Origin: Finegoldia magna_J
GTDB taxonomy: Bacteria > Bacillota > Clostridia > Tissierellales > Peptoniphilaceae
Length of the DNA stretch: 64,000 bases
Assembly (NCBI RefSeq): GCF_002243175.1
Contig: NZ_NDYF01000010.1
Location: 1 to 64,000, forward strand
Direction: 5' to 3'
Below are positions 54,628 to 63,946 of this stretch, piece after piece; position 1 is the stretch's first letter, and each line of letters begins with the position of its first letter. The translations under genes were made by a program, and so were the position numbers. The notes under the pieces were generated by a model that worked only from the letters and a program-made list of their open reading frames with translations, searched no databases and was not told the origin of the DNA.

Positions 54628-55797
54628 TTATTCCAAAAAATCCTTTAATTTTTGACTTCTAGATGGATGTTTTAATTTTCTCAAAGCTTTTGCTTCTATT
54701 TGTCTAATTCTTTCTCTAGTGACATCAAAGTCCTTGCCAACCTCTTCAAGTGTTCTAGGAGTACCATCAACAAGTCCAAATCTTAATGCTAATACTTTTC
54801 TTTCTCTTTCATTTAAAGTGTTTAAAATGCCTTCTAATTCTTCTCTAAGCATTGTAAAGTTTGCAGCTTCATCTGGAGCAATTGCAGTGTCATCCTCAAT
54901 AAAATCTCCTAAATGACTGTCCTCTTCTTCACCAATAGGTGTTTCCAAACTTACAGGTTCTTGAGCAATTTTTCTGACTTCTCTAACCTTTTCTACTTCA
55001 ATTCCCATTTCTTTTGCTATTTCTTCATTTGTAGGGTCTCTTCCCAAATCTTGTAATAATTGTCTTTCAATTCTAACAAGTCTATTAATAGTTTCCACCA
55101 TGTGTACAGGAATTCTTATTGTTCTAGCTTGGTCAGCAATTGCTCTTGTAATAGCTTGTCTGATCCACCAAGTAGCGTATGTTGAGAATTTGAATCCTCT
55201 TGTATAGTCAAATTTATCAACTGCTTTCATAAGACCAAGATTACCTTCTTGAATCAAATCCAAAAAGCTCATTCCACGTCCAACGTATCTTTTAGCAATA
55301 CTTACAACCAAACGTAAGTTTGCTTCTGCTAATTTTTTCTTAGCTCTCTTAGAGCCATTTTCCATTTCTTGTGCTAATTGGACTTCTTCTTCAGCTGATA
55401 ACAAAGGAATTTTTCCGATTTCTTTTAAATACATTTTTACTGGGTCGTCAACGTTAATTCCTTTAATATCAGAAACATCTTCGATGATTTTTTTGTCATC
55501 TTTAATATCGTCATCGTCTTCATCATCAATAGATTCGTCATCTTCGATATCGTCATTGTCATCATCCTTTGAAGATGATTTCTTTTCTATTTCATCATTA
55601 CTTTCAAAAATTTCAATATTATTTTCAATTAACAAATTTCTTATATCTTCTATATCATCTTCATCAAGGCAAGAAATATCATCAATATTTTTGAAGTCTT
55701 TGATAGTTACTATGCCATCATTCTCATTACCTATCTCTATTAATTGGTTTAATGCATCTTTTTTTATTTTTTCAACATCCAAGTTTTCTTCTGACAT
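54628..55797 (-). CDS. rpoD: Primary sigma factor (sigma-70/SigA)
   Basis: This 389-residue housekeeping sigma factor has a short divergent region 1.1 and an extremely acidic stretch (about 60-105, rich in Asp and Glu). Region 1.2 (DPVKMYLKEIG), region 2 with KFSTYATWWIRQAITRAI, region 3 and region 4.2 (TLEEVGKDFDVTRERIRQIEAKALRKLK) follow. Near-consensus promoters seen in this window (hrcA, rpsT) fit its expected specificity. It is 18 bases after dnaG. Confidence 0.97.
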   Translation of the reverse strand: MSEENLDVEKIKKDALNQLIEIGNENDGIVTIKDFKNIDDISCLDEDDIEDIRNLLIENNIEIFESNDEIEKKSSSKDDDNDDIEDDESIDDEDDDDIKDDKKIIEDVSDIKGINVDDPVKMYLKEIGKIPLLSAEEEVQLAQEMENGSKRAKKKLAEANLRLVVSIAKRYVGRGMSFLDLIQEGNLGLMKAVDKFDYTRGFKFSTYATWWIRQAITRAIADQARTIRIPVHMVETINRLVRIERQLLQDLGRDPTNEEIAKEMGIEVEKVREVRKIAQEPVSLETPIGEEEDSHLGDFIEDDTAIAPDEAANFTMLREELEGILNTLNERERKVLALRFGLVDGTPRTLEEVGKDFDVTRERIRQIEAKALRKLKHPSRSQKLKDFLE

Positions 55798-55815
55798 AAA
55801 AAAACTCCTTTCTGA

Positions 55816-57612
55816 CTATTTGTACTCTTTAATTTGTCTATTAATTTCTAAGATTTTATTCAAAATTTCATTGTATTCTTTATTAATCTTTTCATTAAAT
55901 TCTACTGATTGCATTAGATCTAGCTGAGATTTAATATTATCTTTTTCTTGAGTCATTAGGTATTTTTTAATCTCCAATACGACTCTACCAATATTATTAA
56001 TATTAATTGAATATCTAGATTTCTGATATAAATAATCGATAGTTCGATCCATTTGAATATCATTTTTGAAATAATCTCTAGCCGCTTTTTCATCAATTTG
56101 ATTTTCATTATTTTTAGAATAATAAAAATCTACAAACTCCATAAAATTATTATAAGAACTGATTTTAGTTTTGAATTTTGAGAATTCTTCTTTTAAATCA
56201 TAGTATATATCTTTATGAAAACAAGCAATTGTCATTATATCAATTGCAGTTATTTTTTCTTGATTATTAATACTATCTTTTTCTGTATTTTGATTATCTT
56301 CAGTTCTCTCATTATGAAAATTCACGTTAGGCTTAGTTTCTTTCAGCTTATTATAGACATCTTTTTTCAAACTCACATATTCTATGTTTAAATCATCAGA
56401 AAATTTCTTAATATATTCATCCCTAATGACTTCCCTATCTAATTTTGATAATAAAGTTGTCAAATCATCTATAAGTTGTATTTTTTCTTTTACATCATTA
56501 ATATCGTATTTTTGAAGTATTTTTTTATATTCATAAATAACACTATCCATTGCGTTATCTATTAACCTATTAAAACTTTCATTTCCGTATTGTTTAATAT
56601 AATCATCAGGATCCATATTATCAGGTATTACAATAATGTTAGGACTAATATCCTGCTCTTTAAATATTTCTATAGCACGTGATGTTGCGTTTTGACCTGC
56701 TGAGTCACCATCATAACATATATAAATATTTTTACAATATCTTTTGATTAATTTTGCTTGATCATGTGTTAGAGAAGTACCCAATGAAGCAATAGCATAG
56801 TCAAATCCATAATTTGTCAATGAGATAACATCCATATATCCTTCAACCAGTATGATTTTCCCAACTTTAGTAGAATTTTTTAAATTAGAAACTCCATAAA
56901 CATTCTTACTCTTATCGTAAGCTAAGCTCTGAGGAGAGTTCATATATTTTGCCCTCGCTTCTGCAAGAGCCCTTCCTCCAAAACCGATAACGTTGCCTCT
57001 TATATCTATAATTGGGAACATTAACCTATTTCGAAACTTATCATATATATTTCCTTTATCATCCTGATTTATGAGGCCAACTTCTATTATATCATCTTTT
57101 TGATATCCTTTTTGTAGTAAATGACGATAAAGACTATTTTTCCCATCAGCATAACCGATTATAAACTTATTAATCAAATTATTATTGAGATTTCTTTTTT
57201 TTATATATTCCTTTGGAATGTCGTTTATCAATAAATTTTTGTAATAAAATAATTTGGCTTCATTATTAATTTCAAATAATTTTTTTCGGTGTTCGTATTT
57301 TTCTTTATTGACTTCATTTGTTTCGACTAAAATACCCAACTTATCTGCCAAAAATTTAATAGCTTCAGGATATGATAAGCCCTCTTTTTGCATTATAAAA
57401 GAAATAACATCGCCACCAACACCACAACCAAAGCAATGAAAAATTCCTTTTGATGGAGATACGCTAAAAGACGGTGTCTTCTCATTGTGAAATGGACATA
57501 ACCCAACATAATTAGAGCCAGCCCTTTTCAATTCAACATAATCTCCAATTACAGAAACTATGTCAGCAACACTTTTTATCTCATCAATTTTATCTTGTGG
57601 TATAAATCCCAT
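55816..57612 (-). CDS. dnaG: DNA primase
   Basis: The gene encodes a 598-residue primase. The CHC2 zinc finger reads CPFHNEKTPSF...FHCFGCGVGGD (about residues 40-65). The TOPRIM core includes VEGYMDVISL and YDGDSAGQNA, with the preceding RNA-polymerase domain motif MFPIIDIRGNVIGFGGR. The C-terminal helicase-binding part is diverged, as usual. It forms the classic macromolecular synthesis pair with rpoD; dgt precedes it by 15 bases. Confidence 0.96.
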   Translation of the reverse strand: MGFIPQDKIDEIKSVADIVSVIGDYVELKRAGSNYVGLCPFHNEKTPSFSVSPSKGIFHCFGCGVGGDVISFIMQKEGLSYPEAIKFLADKLGILVETNEVNKEKYEHRKKLFEINNEAKLFYYKNLLINDIPKEYIKKRNLNNNLINKFIIGYADGKNSLYRHLLQKGYQKDDIIEVGLINQDDKGNIYDKFRNRLMFPIIDIRGNVIGFGGRALAEARAKYMNSPQSLAYDKSKNVYGVSNLKNSTKVGKIILVEGYMDVISLTNYGFDYAIASLGTSLTHDQAKLIKRYCKNIYICYDGDSAGQNATSRAIEIFKEQDISPNIIVIPDNMDPDDYIKQYGNESFNRLIDNAMDSVIYEYKKILQKYDINDVKEKIQLIDDLTTLLSKLDREVIRDEYIKKFSDDLNIEYVSLKKDVYNKLKETKPNVNFHNERTEDNQNTEKDSINNQEKITAIDIMTIACFHKDIYYDLKEEFSKFKTKISSYNNFMEFVDFYYSKNNENQIDEKAARDYFKNDIQMDRTIDYLYQKSRYSININNIGRVVLEIKKYLMTQEKDNIKSQLDLMQSVEFNEKINKEYNEILNKILEINRQIKEYK

Positions 57613-57627
57613 CTTATCATCCCATCT

Positions 57628-58638
57628 TTATATGCTCCAAGAATCTGGTATGAAAATTTCCTTAAAAGTTCTTCTTGCAAATGAATCAGTCATACCAGCA
57701 ATATAGTCTGTAACTATATCATCTTCAGTTTTATCTTGTAACTCAATATTATTATAAATATCTGTATGTGATTTTGGTAATCTACTAATATCTTCTAAAT
57801 AGTAGCTGTATAAATTACTTAGTACGTATTCTACTTTTTTATCATCTTTTCTTACAATATCATTAAAATAAACATTGTTAAACATAAATGAACGCAATTC
57901 TTCCATTAGTTTATAAGTTTTATCAGACATTTCAATGTGATTCTTTCCAAAACTATTATCAACCAAATCATTAACCAGGAAATTAATTCTTTTTGACCCT
58001 CTATCTCCTAGTTCATCTGTAATTTCTACTGGTAGATCACTATTTTTTATAATATTTGATCTAATCGAATCATCAATATCGTGATTAATATAAGCAATTC
58101 TATCGGAAAATTTGATAATTTGCCCTTCTAATGTATTTGCCTTATTGCTACCTGAATGATTCACTATTCCATCTAGTGTTTGTTTCGTTAGATTAAGACC
58201 TATTCTAGAACTTGAATGTTCTAAATATTGGACAACATTAATGGATTGTTTATAGTGTTTGAATCCTTTTGGATTGAGTTTATCTAAAATCTTTTCACCA
58301 ACATGCCCAAAAGGTGTATGTCCCAAATCATGTCCCAAGCCTATTGCTTCCACTAAATCTTCATTTAAACGCAAACACCTTGCAATAGTCCTAGCTATTT
58401 GGGTAACCTCTAGTGTATGTGTTAACCTCGTTCTATAATGGTCTTTTTCAGGATTTAAGTATACTTGTGTCTTATGCTTAAGTCTTCTAAAAGATTTTGA
58501 GTGAATAATTCTATCTCTGTCAATTTGAAACGGATTTCTTAAATTATCATTTGGTTCAAAATTAATTCTTTCAGCTTCATTTGATTTTGTGGCAAATTCA
58601 CTATAACAATTTTCATATAATTTAAAATCTACATTCAT
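57628..58638 (-). CDS. dgt: dGTP triphosphohydrolase-like HD protein
   Basis: This 336-residue HD-domain phosphohydrolase acts on deoxynucleoside triphosphates. The metal-binding His and Asp residues are in TRLTHTLEVTQIART (about 72-86), GLGHDLGHTPFGHVGE (about 101-116), and the later D in ADRIAY-like KFSDRIAYINHDIDD. The N-terminal DRIIHSKSFRRLKHKTQV motif is typical. It is upstream of dnaG as in many Clostridia. Exact dNTP preference is unknown. Confidence 0.93.
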   Translation of the reverse strand: MNVDFKLYENCYSEFATKSNEAERINFEPNDNLRNPFQIDRDRIIHSKSFRRLKHKTQVYLNPEKDHYRTRLTHTLEVTQIARTIARCLRLNEDLVEAIGLGHDLGHTPFGHVGEKILDKLNPKGFKHYKQSINVVQYLEHSSSRIGLNLTKQTLDGIVNHSGSNKANTLEGQIIKFSDRIAYINHDIDDSIRSNIIKNSDLPVEITDELGDRGSKRINFLVNDLVDNSFGKNHIEMSDKTYKLMEELRSFMFNNVYFNDIVRKDDKKVEYVLSNLYSYYLEDISRLPKSHTDIYNNIELQDKTEDDIVTDYIAGMTDSFARRTFKEIFIPDSWSI

Positions 58639-58706
58639 ACTAAATCACACCCTAATCTATATGTTTTATATACCCCAAAACACGGTGTATAATTCATAAA
58701 TACATT

Positions 58707-58737
58707 AAAAAAAGCCAAACACCTGTTTGGCTTTTTG
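58707..58737 (-). terminator. Terminator of the ispH-S1 operon
   Basis: A perfect 11-bp (13 with flanking A-T) hairpin, AAAGCCAAACA (58711-58721) with TGTTTGGCTTT (58724-58734), leaves a minimal loop. A long T-run follows on the minus strand. It lies 16 bases past the gene's stop. Confidence 0.92.
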
Positions 58738-58752
58738 GATATAAAGTAGATT

Positions 58753-60780
58753 TTAGTTATCTTCTTCGATTTCTTTTAATTTTAAATCTAATAATGCACC
58801 TAAATCACTGTTGATCAAAGTTTCTTCACTTGATTCTGGTTTAGTTTCTACTTTTTTAGGTTTAACTTTTTTAGGTCTTGGTTTTCTTTCTGGTTTTTCA
58901 GGTTTTGGTAATAAAGCTTTCATACTTAAAGCTATTCTCTTCTTTTCAGGATTGATTTCTAAGATCTTAACTTTAACTGTATCACCAATATTTAATTCAT
59001 CTGATGGTTTGTCAACGTGTTCATTTGAAATTTCAGAAACGTGAACTAAGCCTTCAATTCCTTCAGCTAATTTAACAAAAGCACCAAAGTCAACTAAGTT
59101 TACAACTTCGCCTTCAATAACATCTCCTTCGTGATTATTTTCAACGAAAGCGTCAAATGGTTTTTGTTGTAATTGTTTCAAGCCAAGTGAGATTCTATTC
59201 TTTTCTCTGTTAGCTTTAAGAACTAAAGTTTCGATTTCATCTCCAACTTTTAAAACATCTTCTGGTGACTCAATTCTATTCCAAGAAATATCTGAAATAT
59301 GAAGTAAACCATCTACTCCACCTAAATCGATAAATACACCAAAGTCTGTTAATCTTTGTACTTTACCAGTAATTGTTTCGCCAACAGTTATGTTTTCCCA
59401 AGCTTTATCTTCGATTTCTTTTTGTTCTGCTTCTACAACAGCTCTGTGAGATAAAACTAAACGTCTCTTCTTTTCATCTATATTCAAAACTTTACATACC
59501 AAAGTTTCTCCTACATATTTAGATAAATCTTTTACAAAGTGAGTAGTTACTTGAGAACCTGGTATAAAAGCTCTTACATTATCAATTGTAGCTATTAAGC
59601 CGCCTTTTACTACTTGTGTAACTTTTGCTTCTACAGTTGAATCATTGTCGAAACTAGAAACTAAATTCTTCCAGTTTTTAATTCCTTCAACTCTTTTTGT
59701 AGAAAGTACAACATTTCCTTCTCCGTCATCTAGCTTAATAACGTAAACTTCGATTTCGTCGCCTTGTTTGTACAAATCCTTAGGTAATTTACCTTCTTCT
59801 GTTGATAATTCGTCTAGTTTAATAATACCATCAGCCTTATAGCCAATATTAACCATGACTTCATCATCTGTTACATAAATAACTTCACCCTTTACGATTT
59901 CTTTTGGGTAAATCTTATTCATGCTTTCTTCTACTTGTTCCATAAAATCCTTGCTGTAATTATCCATTAAATTTACAACCTCCTCAATAATCCAAGCCGG
60001 TGTGGACGCACCAGCTGTAATACCTAATAATTTAGATTCAATAATACTATCATCGATACAAATATCCTTGTATGTTTCAATTCTTAAAACTTTTTTGCAA
60101 TTTTGTTTTGCAATTTCATACAATTTATTTGTGTTAGAACTATTTAAGCCACCAATCACAATCATACAATCGACATTCTTAGAAAGCTCTAAACAAGCCA
60201 TTTGTCGGCTTTTTGTAGCCCCACAAATAGTATTATCTATCACAACGTTAGTATTACCTCTTACTATTATATCAGAAATTTCCAAAAATTTCCTCTTTAA
60301 ATTAGTAGTTTGTGAAATTACATATAATTTTTCACCTTTTATTTTTTTCGCCTCATCAATTGAGTTCACCACTTCAACATTATTTTCAACTTGTCCTTTC
60401 ATTGCTATAATCTCCGGATGATTAGGATCTCCAATAATAACAATCTTGTAACCTTCTTCATATTTCTTATTTATTTTTTCATAAATTTTTAATAGTGAGG
60501 GGCAAGTTAAATCTACTAATTTGTATCCATTATTTTTTATTTCTTCTTTTAATTTTAATGTTGCTCCGTGAGATCTAATAAAAATCGTGGATCCTTTCTC
60601 AGCTTGAGTATAATCATCTATCTGTTTTATACCTAGAGCTTCTAATCTTTTACATTCTTGTTCGTTATGGATTAGCTGACCCAAAGTATACTTTAATTCT
60701 GATGGGTCATTTTCAATTATCTCTATTGCTCTTTTAACTCCATAACAAAATCCCGCATTTTGTTGTACTATTATATTCAT
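58753..60780 (-). CDS. ispH: IspH (HMBPP reductase) fused to ribosomal S1-like domains
   Basis: This 675-residue protein joins two functions. Residues 1-280 are IspH/LytB, the last non-mevalonate isoprenoid enzyme, with the three [4Fe-4S] cysteines in NAGFCYGV (Cys12), DLTCPSLLK (about 94) and DNTICGATKSRQ (about 186). Four S1 RNA-binding repeats follow (about 295-365, 375-445, 460-530, 545-620), the best being GKVQRLTDFGVFIDLGG. A Lys/Pro/Glu-rich tail ends it. Such fusions are known in Clostridia. It shares one base with plsC upstream. Whether the S1 part binds ribosomes is unproven. Confidence 0.95.
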   Translation of the reverse strand: MNIIVQQNAGFCYGVKRAIEIIENDPSELKYTLGQLIHNEQECKRLEALGIKQIDDYTQAEKGSTIFIRSHGATLKLKEEIKNNGYKLVDLTCPSLLKIYEKINKKYEEGYKIVIIGDPNHPEIIAMKGQVENNVEVVNSIDEAKKIKGEKLYVISQTTNLKRKFLEISDIIVRGNTNVVIDNTICGATKSRQMACLELSKNVDCMIVIGGLNSSNTNKLYEIAKQNCKKVLRIETYKDICIDDSIIESKLLGITAGASTPAWIIEEVVNLMDNYSKDFMEQVEESMNKIYPKEIVKGEVIYVTDDEVMVNIGYKADGIIKLDELSTEEGKLPKDLYKQGDEIEVYVIKLDDGEGNVVLSTKRVEGIKNWKNLVSSFDNDSTVEAKVTQVVKGGLIATIDNVRAFIPGSQVTTHFVKDLSKYVGETLVCKVLNIDEKKRRLVLSHRAVVEAEQKEIEDKAWENITVGETITGKVQRLTDFGVFIDLGGVDGLLHISDISWNRIESPEDVLKVGDEIETLVLKANREKNRISLGLKQLQQKPFDAFVENNHEGDVIEGEVVNLVDFGAFVKLAEGIEGLVHVSEISNEHVDKPSDELNIGDTVKVKILEINPEKKRIALSMKALLPKPEKPERKPRPKKVKPKKVETKPESSEETLINSDLGALLDLKLKEIEEDN

Positions 60781-61349
60781 CAGTTCACCTTGTAAATATT
60801 TTCGTAAATAGCTTTAGTTATTTCTTTGTTTCTCATATCTTTTGAAATATCATCAAAGCTTGATATCGCTATTTTGTCTCTTACGAATACTTCTACTTTT
60901 GATCTGAACTTATATTCAGAATTTATGAATACAGGGATAACATCTGCTCCTGCTCTTGACGCAATCATAGCAACTCCTGTTTTCATATTTTCTTCACTTA
61001 CTGTTTTTACTCTCGTTCCTTCAGGAAATATTCCCAAAACTTCGTTGTTTTTAACAAGCTTGATAGATTCTTTTATCGTTTTAATATTTACGTTATCTCT
61101 ATCAACCGGAAAAGCTCCAAACTTCTCCAGTAAAAATCCTAAAAATTTATTTTCAAATAATTCTTTTTTTGCCATAAATCGTATCGGTCTATCAAAAATT
61201 ATCGCTAATAAAATTGGATCCCATAAATTAATGTGATTTGCACAAATAACTAAAGGAGTTTCAGGTAGATTCGTATTTCCATGAACAACTAATCTGTATC
61301 TTATTTTAAATATTATTTTCAATAAAAATCTTGCAAACCTATAAAACAT
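60780..61349 (-). CDS. plsC: 1-acylglycerol-3-phosphate acyltransferase (PlsC)
   Basis: This 189-residue membrane-associated enzyme makes phosphatidic acid. The acyltransferase motifs are NHINLWDPI (HxxxxD, about residues 37-45), the substrate motif FPVDRDN and the FPEGTRVK block (about 108-115). A short hydrophobic N-terminus probably attaches it to the membrane. It is coupled with cmk (11-base overlap) and ispH (one base), a conserved clostridial cmk-plsC-ispH/S1 order. Confidence 0.94.
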   Translation of the reverse strand: MFYRFARFLLKIIFKIRYRLVVHGNTNLPETPLVICANHINLWDPILLAIIFDRPIRFMAKKELFENKFLGFLLEKFGAFPVDRDNVNIKTIKESIKLVKNNEVLGIFPEGTRVKTVSEENMKTGVAMIASRAGADVIPVFINSEYKFRSKVEVFVRDKIAISSFDDISKDMRNKEITKAIYENIYKVN

Positions 61350-62208
61350 TTCTACCTCTAATTATCTCTATTATTTTTTCAACAACTTCATCAATACTCA
61401 TATCATCAGAATTGATGAGAACAGCATCTTCTGCTTGTCTCAACGGAGCATATTTCCTGTTCTTATCCTGTTCATCTCTTAATTTTATGTCTTTTAGAAT
61501 CTTTTCATAAGAAGAATCGTCTTTTTGTTCATCAAATCTTCTTTTTGCTCTTACTTCTGGTGATGCATCCAAATAAAACTTGTAATCAGCGTTCTTTAGT
61601 ATGTTAGTACCAGCATCTCTTCCATCAAGAATAATCGCTTTGTCACTCGCAATCTGTCTTTGAATTTCAACTAATTTTTCCCTTACAGAATAATATGTTG
61701 AAACCTTTGATGCAGCCATTGATACATCATTAGTTCTTATTTTATCATTCAAGAATTCTCCGTTTACTTTAATTTTGGATGATTCAAATGTTATATCTAA
61801 GATGTTCAATACTTGCATAACTTCTTCTTCGTTTTCCAAATTGACATTTTCTTTCAAACAAAAATAAGCAAGAGAACGATACATTGATCCCGTGTCCAAA
61901 TACTCAATGTTTAATATATCTGAGATCAATTTACATACTGTTGATTTACCAGATCCACTAGGTCCATCTACTGTAACAGAATATACGTCATTATTAATCA
62001 ATTCAATATACACATTGTCATCGTCATTTTTTCTGAGCATTCTAGATGAAATTAAAATATTTTTATTTGTTTTAATTAAACTATCGTCGAAAATTTCCTT
62101 CATAACTTTTGGTGTAGATATCAATAATATATCAAAATTCTTGTCTTTGATATATTCATTAATTTCACCGTAAAGTTTTGATTCGTTTTCGTATTTGATT
62201 TTTTTCAT
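61339..62208 (-). CDS. cmk: Cytidylate kinase with N-terminal extension
   Basis: The gene encodes a 289-residue protein. Residues about 75-289 form a complete (d)CMP kinase: P-loop TVDGPSGSGKST (79-90), LDTGSMYRSLAYF, and the DGRDAGTNIL and RAKRRFDEQ motifs. Typical Cmk is about 220 residues and begins near the P-loop, so some 70 residues are extra. The extension (FDILLISTPKVMKEIF and after) is unlike anything I recognise; no ribosome site was found before Met57 or nearer starts. Start ATG 62208 overlaps the FAD-protein end by 4 bases. The gene overlaps plsC by 11 bases. Confidence 0.92.
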   Translation of the reverse strand: MKKIKYENESKLYGEINEYIKDKNFDILLISTPKVMKEIFDDSLIKTNKNILISSRMLRKNDDDNVYIELINNDVYSVTVDGPSGSGKSTVCKLISDILNIEYLDTGSMYRSLAYFCLKENVNLENEEEVMQVLNILDITFESSKIKVNGEFLNDKIRTNDVSMAASKVSTYYSVREKLVEIQRQIASDKAIILDGRDAGTNILKNADYKFYLDASPEVRAKRRFDEQKDDSSYEKILKDIKLRDEQDKNRKYAPLRQAEDAVLINSDDMSIDEVVEKIIEIIRGRNVL

Positions 62209-63407
62209 ATATTTATCCCCGCTAAATAACCCGTTGAAAAAGCAAATTGTAAGTTAAATCCTCCTGTAAAACCATCAACATCAATAATTTCTCCACAAAA
62301 ATACAAATCTTTTACAAGTTTAGATTCCATTGTGCTTGGATCAATCTCATTTACATCGATCCCTCCCACACTAATAATTGCATAATCAAGCTTTTCATTT
62401 GATACATAAGTAAAATCAAAACTTTTCAAAGTTCTTCTTAAATTATCACGTTCAGATTTTGTTATTTCATTTACCTTTTTATTTGGATTTATATTTGCAG
62501 ATTTTAAAATTGGGAGTATCAATTTTTTTATCGTTATTCTACTTATGGCATTTTCAATAGTTTTATTTTGATTTTCGCTGAAATCTCTTAAAATCCTATC
62601 ATCAAGTTTTTGATCTGTCAATCCTGGCTTCAAGTCTATTGATATTTTAATATCTCCATTTTTGTTGCATAAAATACTTGATAAAGTAAGTACCAAAGGA
62701 CCTGAAATTCCTTTTCTTGTAAAAATCATTTCACCTATATCATTAAATATCAATTTCTTATTAAAATAACATTTTAATCCGACGTTTTTAAGACTAACGC
62801 CTTCTAATTCTTCTACATTTTCTTTTAAAATAATTGCACTTAAACCAGGCTTCATTTCATGAATAGTGTGACCTAGCTTAGTTATTTGATTGTAAAGTGA
62901 TCCATCTGAGCCTGTATTTGGATATGATTTACCACCACAAGCTATGATTACTTTATCAAATGCATATTCATCATTACTTGTAGTGAGATAAAATTTGTTC
63001 GACTTATAGATTTTATTCACCTTTTCATTTAAGTGTAATTCTGCATTCTTATCTTTCAAAATTTTTTCAAATACTTTGATCACATCTGAAGATTTATCAC
63101 TTTGAGGAAAAACTCTATTCCCACTTTCAACTTTTGTTTTAAGACCATTTGAATTAAAAAAATTTATGACTTGTTCATTTGTAAAGTCATAAAATGGGCT
63201 GTAACAAAAATATTTATTTGTATTCATATTTTCAATCAAATCTTGTATTTCACAAGAATTGGTAATATTGCATCTTCCTTTCCCGGTAATAAACAACTTC
63301 TTACCTATTTTTTCATTATGATCAAAAATATGAATTTCATATTCATCTTTAATGAAGCTTGCAGCCATTAATCCTGCTGCACCTGCTCCTATTATCGCTA
63401 CATTCAT
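62205..63407 (-). CDS. HI0933/YhiN-family FAD-dependent oxidoreductase
   Basis: This 400-residue flavoprotein is of unknown role (COG2081, sometimes called aminoacetone oxidase family). The dinucleotide motif VAIIGAGAAGLMAA (3-16), the family block KKLFITGKGRCNITN (about 37-51), VIACGGKSYPNTGSDG, and the C-terminal FCGEIIDVDGFTGGFNLQFAFSTG are present. It is one base after the methyltransferase gene and 4 bases inside cmk, making a tight operon. Confidence 0.92.
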   Translation of the reverse strand: MNVAIIGAGAAGLMAASFIKDEYEIHIFDHNEKIGKKLFITGKGRCNITNSCEIQDLIENMNTNKYFCYSPFYDFTNEQVINFFNSNGLKTKVESGNRVFPQSDKSSDVIKVFEKILKDKNAELHLNEKVNKIYKSNKFYLTTSNDEYAFDKVIIACGGKSYPNTGSDGSLYNQITKLGHTIHEMKPGLSAIILKENVEELEGVSLKNVGLKCYFNKKLIFNDIGEMIFTRKGISGPLVLTLSSILCNKNGDIKISIDLKPGLTDQKLDDRILRDFSENQNKTIENAISRITIKKLILPILKSANINPNKKVNEITKSERDNLRRTLKSFDFTYVSNEKLDYAIISVGGIDVNEIDPSTMESKLVKDLYFCGEIIDVDGFTGGFNLQFAFSTGYLAGINI

Positions 63408-63946
63408 TATTTAATCCTTTCAATTAAGCAAACAAAAGGGGGATTGTTTATTTGATTTATAAAATCGTATCTAATAACGTTGAATTCTTTTTGGTTTAAT
63501 TTTTTTAGGAATTCAATTATGTTTATGCTCTCTTCAAATCCTGGCTTATGTCCAGGATAAAAAGTAATAACAATTTGACCTTCTATGTTCATAACTTTTA
63601 AAAGTTTTTCTAAAGTTTTAATTACAGTGTCATAATCAGTTGTAAGATTTTTATTTCCACCTGGAAGGTATCCTAAGTTAAATACTGCAAAATCGATTTT
63701 TTCATTAGTATATTTTTCAAAATTTAAATGAGAATCATTAATAACTTTTAAATTATCAATTTTTATAGCATTATCGATACAACTTTTTTGGATATCAAAT
63801 CCATAAACTCTTATATTTTCGTTTATAGATATCATTTTGTACGAATCATGTCCGTTTCCAAATGTCATATCTAAACAAATTTTTGAAGTTGGTATTTTAT
63901 CCTTCATCAATGATTCGACTAATGTTTTGGTATTATTATAAATCAT
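63407..63946 (-). CDS. mnmM: tRNA nm5U34 methyltransferase MnmM (YtqB-like)
   Basis: This 179-residue SAM-dependent enzyme matches B. subtilis YtqB/MnmM, which methylates 5-aminomethyluridine at tRNA position 34 in Gram-positive bacteria lacking the MnmC methyltransferase. Shared motifs are DMTFGNGHDS (SAM site, about residues 26-35), VYGFDIQKSCIDNA, FNLGYLPGG, FYPGHKPG and YDFINQINNPPFVCLIERI. It is the first complete gene of the mnmM-FAD-cmk-plsC-ispH run; an AGAGGAAG site precedes its ATG. Upstream of it only 54 bases remain in the window, with no feature seen. Confidence 0.9.
   Translation of the reverse strand: MIYNNTKTLVESLMKDKIPTSKICLDMTFGNGHDSYKMISINENIRVYGFDIQKSCIDNAIKIDNLKVINDSHLNFEKYTNEKIDFAVFNLGYLPGGNKNLTTDYDTVIKTLEKLLKVMNIEGQIVITFYPGHKPGFEESINIIEFLKKLNQKEFNVIRYDFINQINNPPFVCLIERIK

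Noticed and set aside
55484..55927. 147-codon serine-rich plus-strand frame
   Set aside because: It is the reverse of the Asp/Glu-rich stretch of rpoD and the end of dnaG; the serine runs come from GAT/GAA codons read backwards.
60002..60421. 139-codon plus-strand frame inside ispH
   Set aside because: Antisense to the conserved IspH domain; no start signals.
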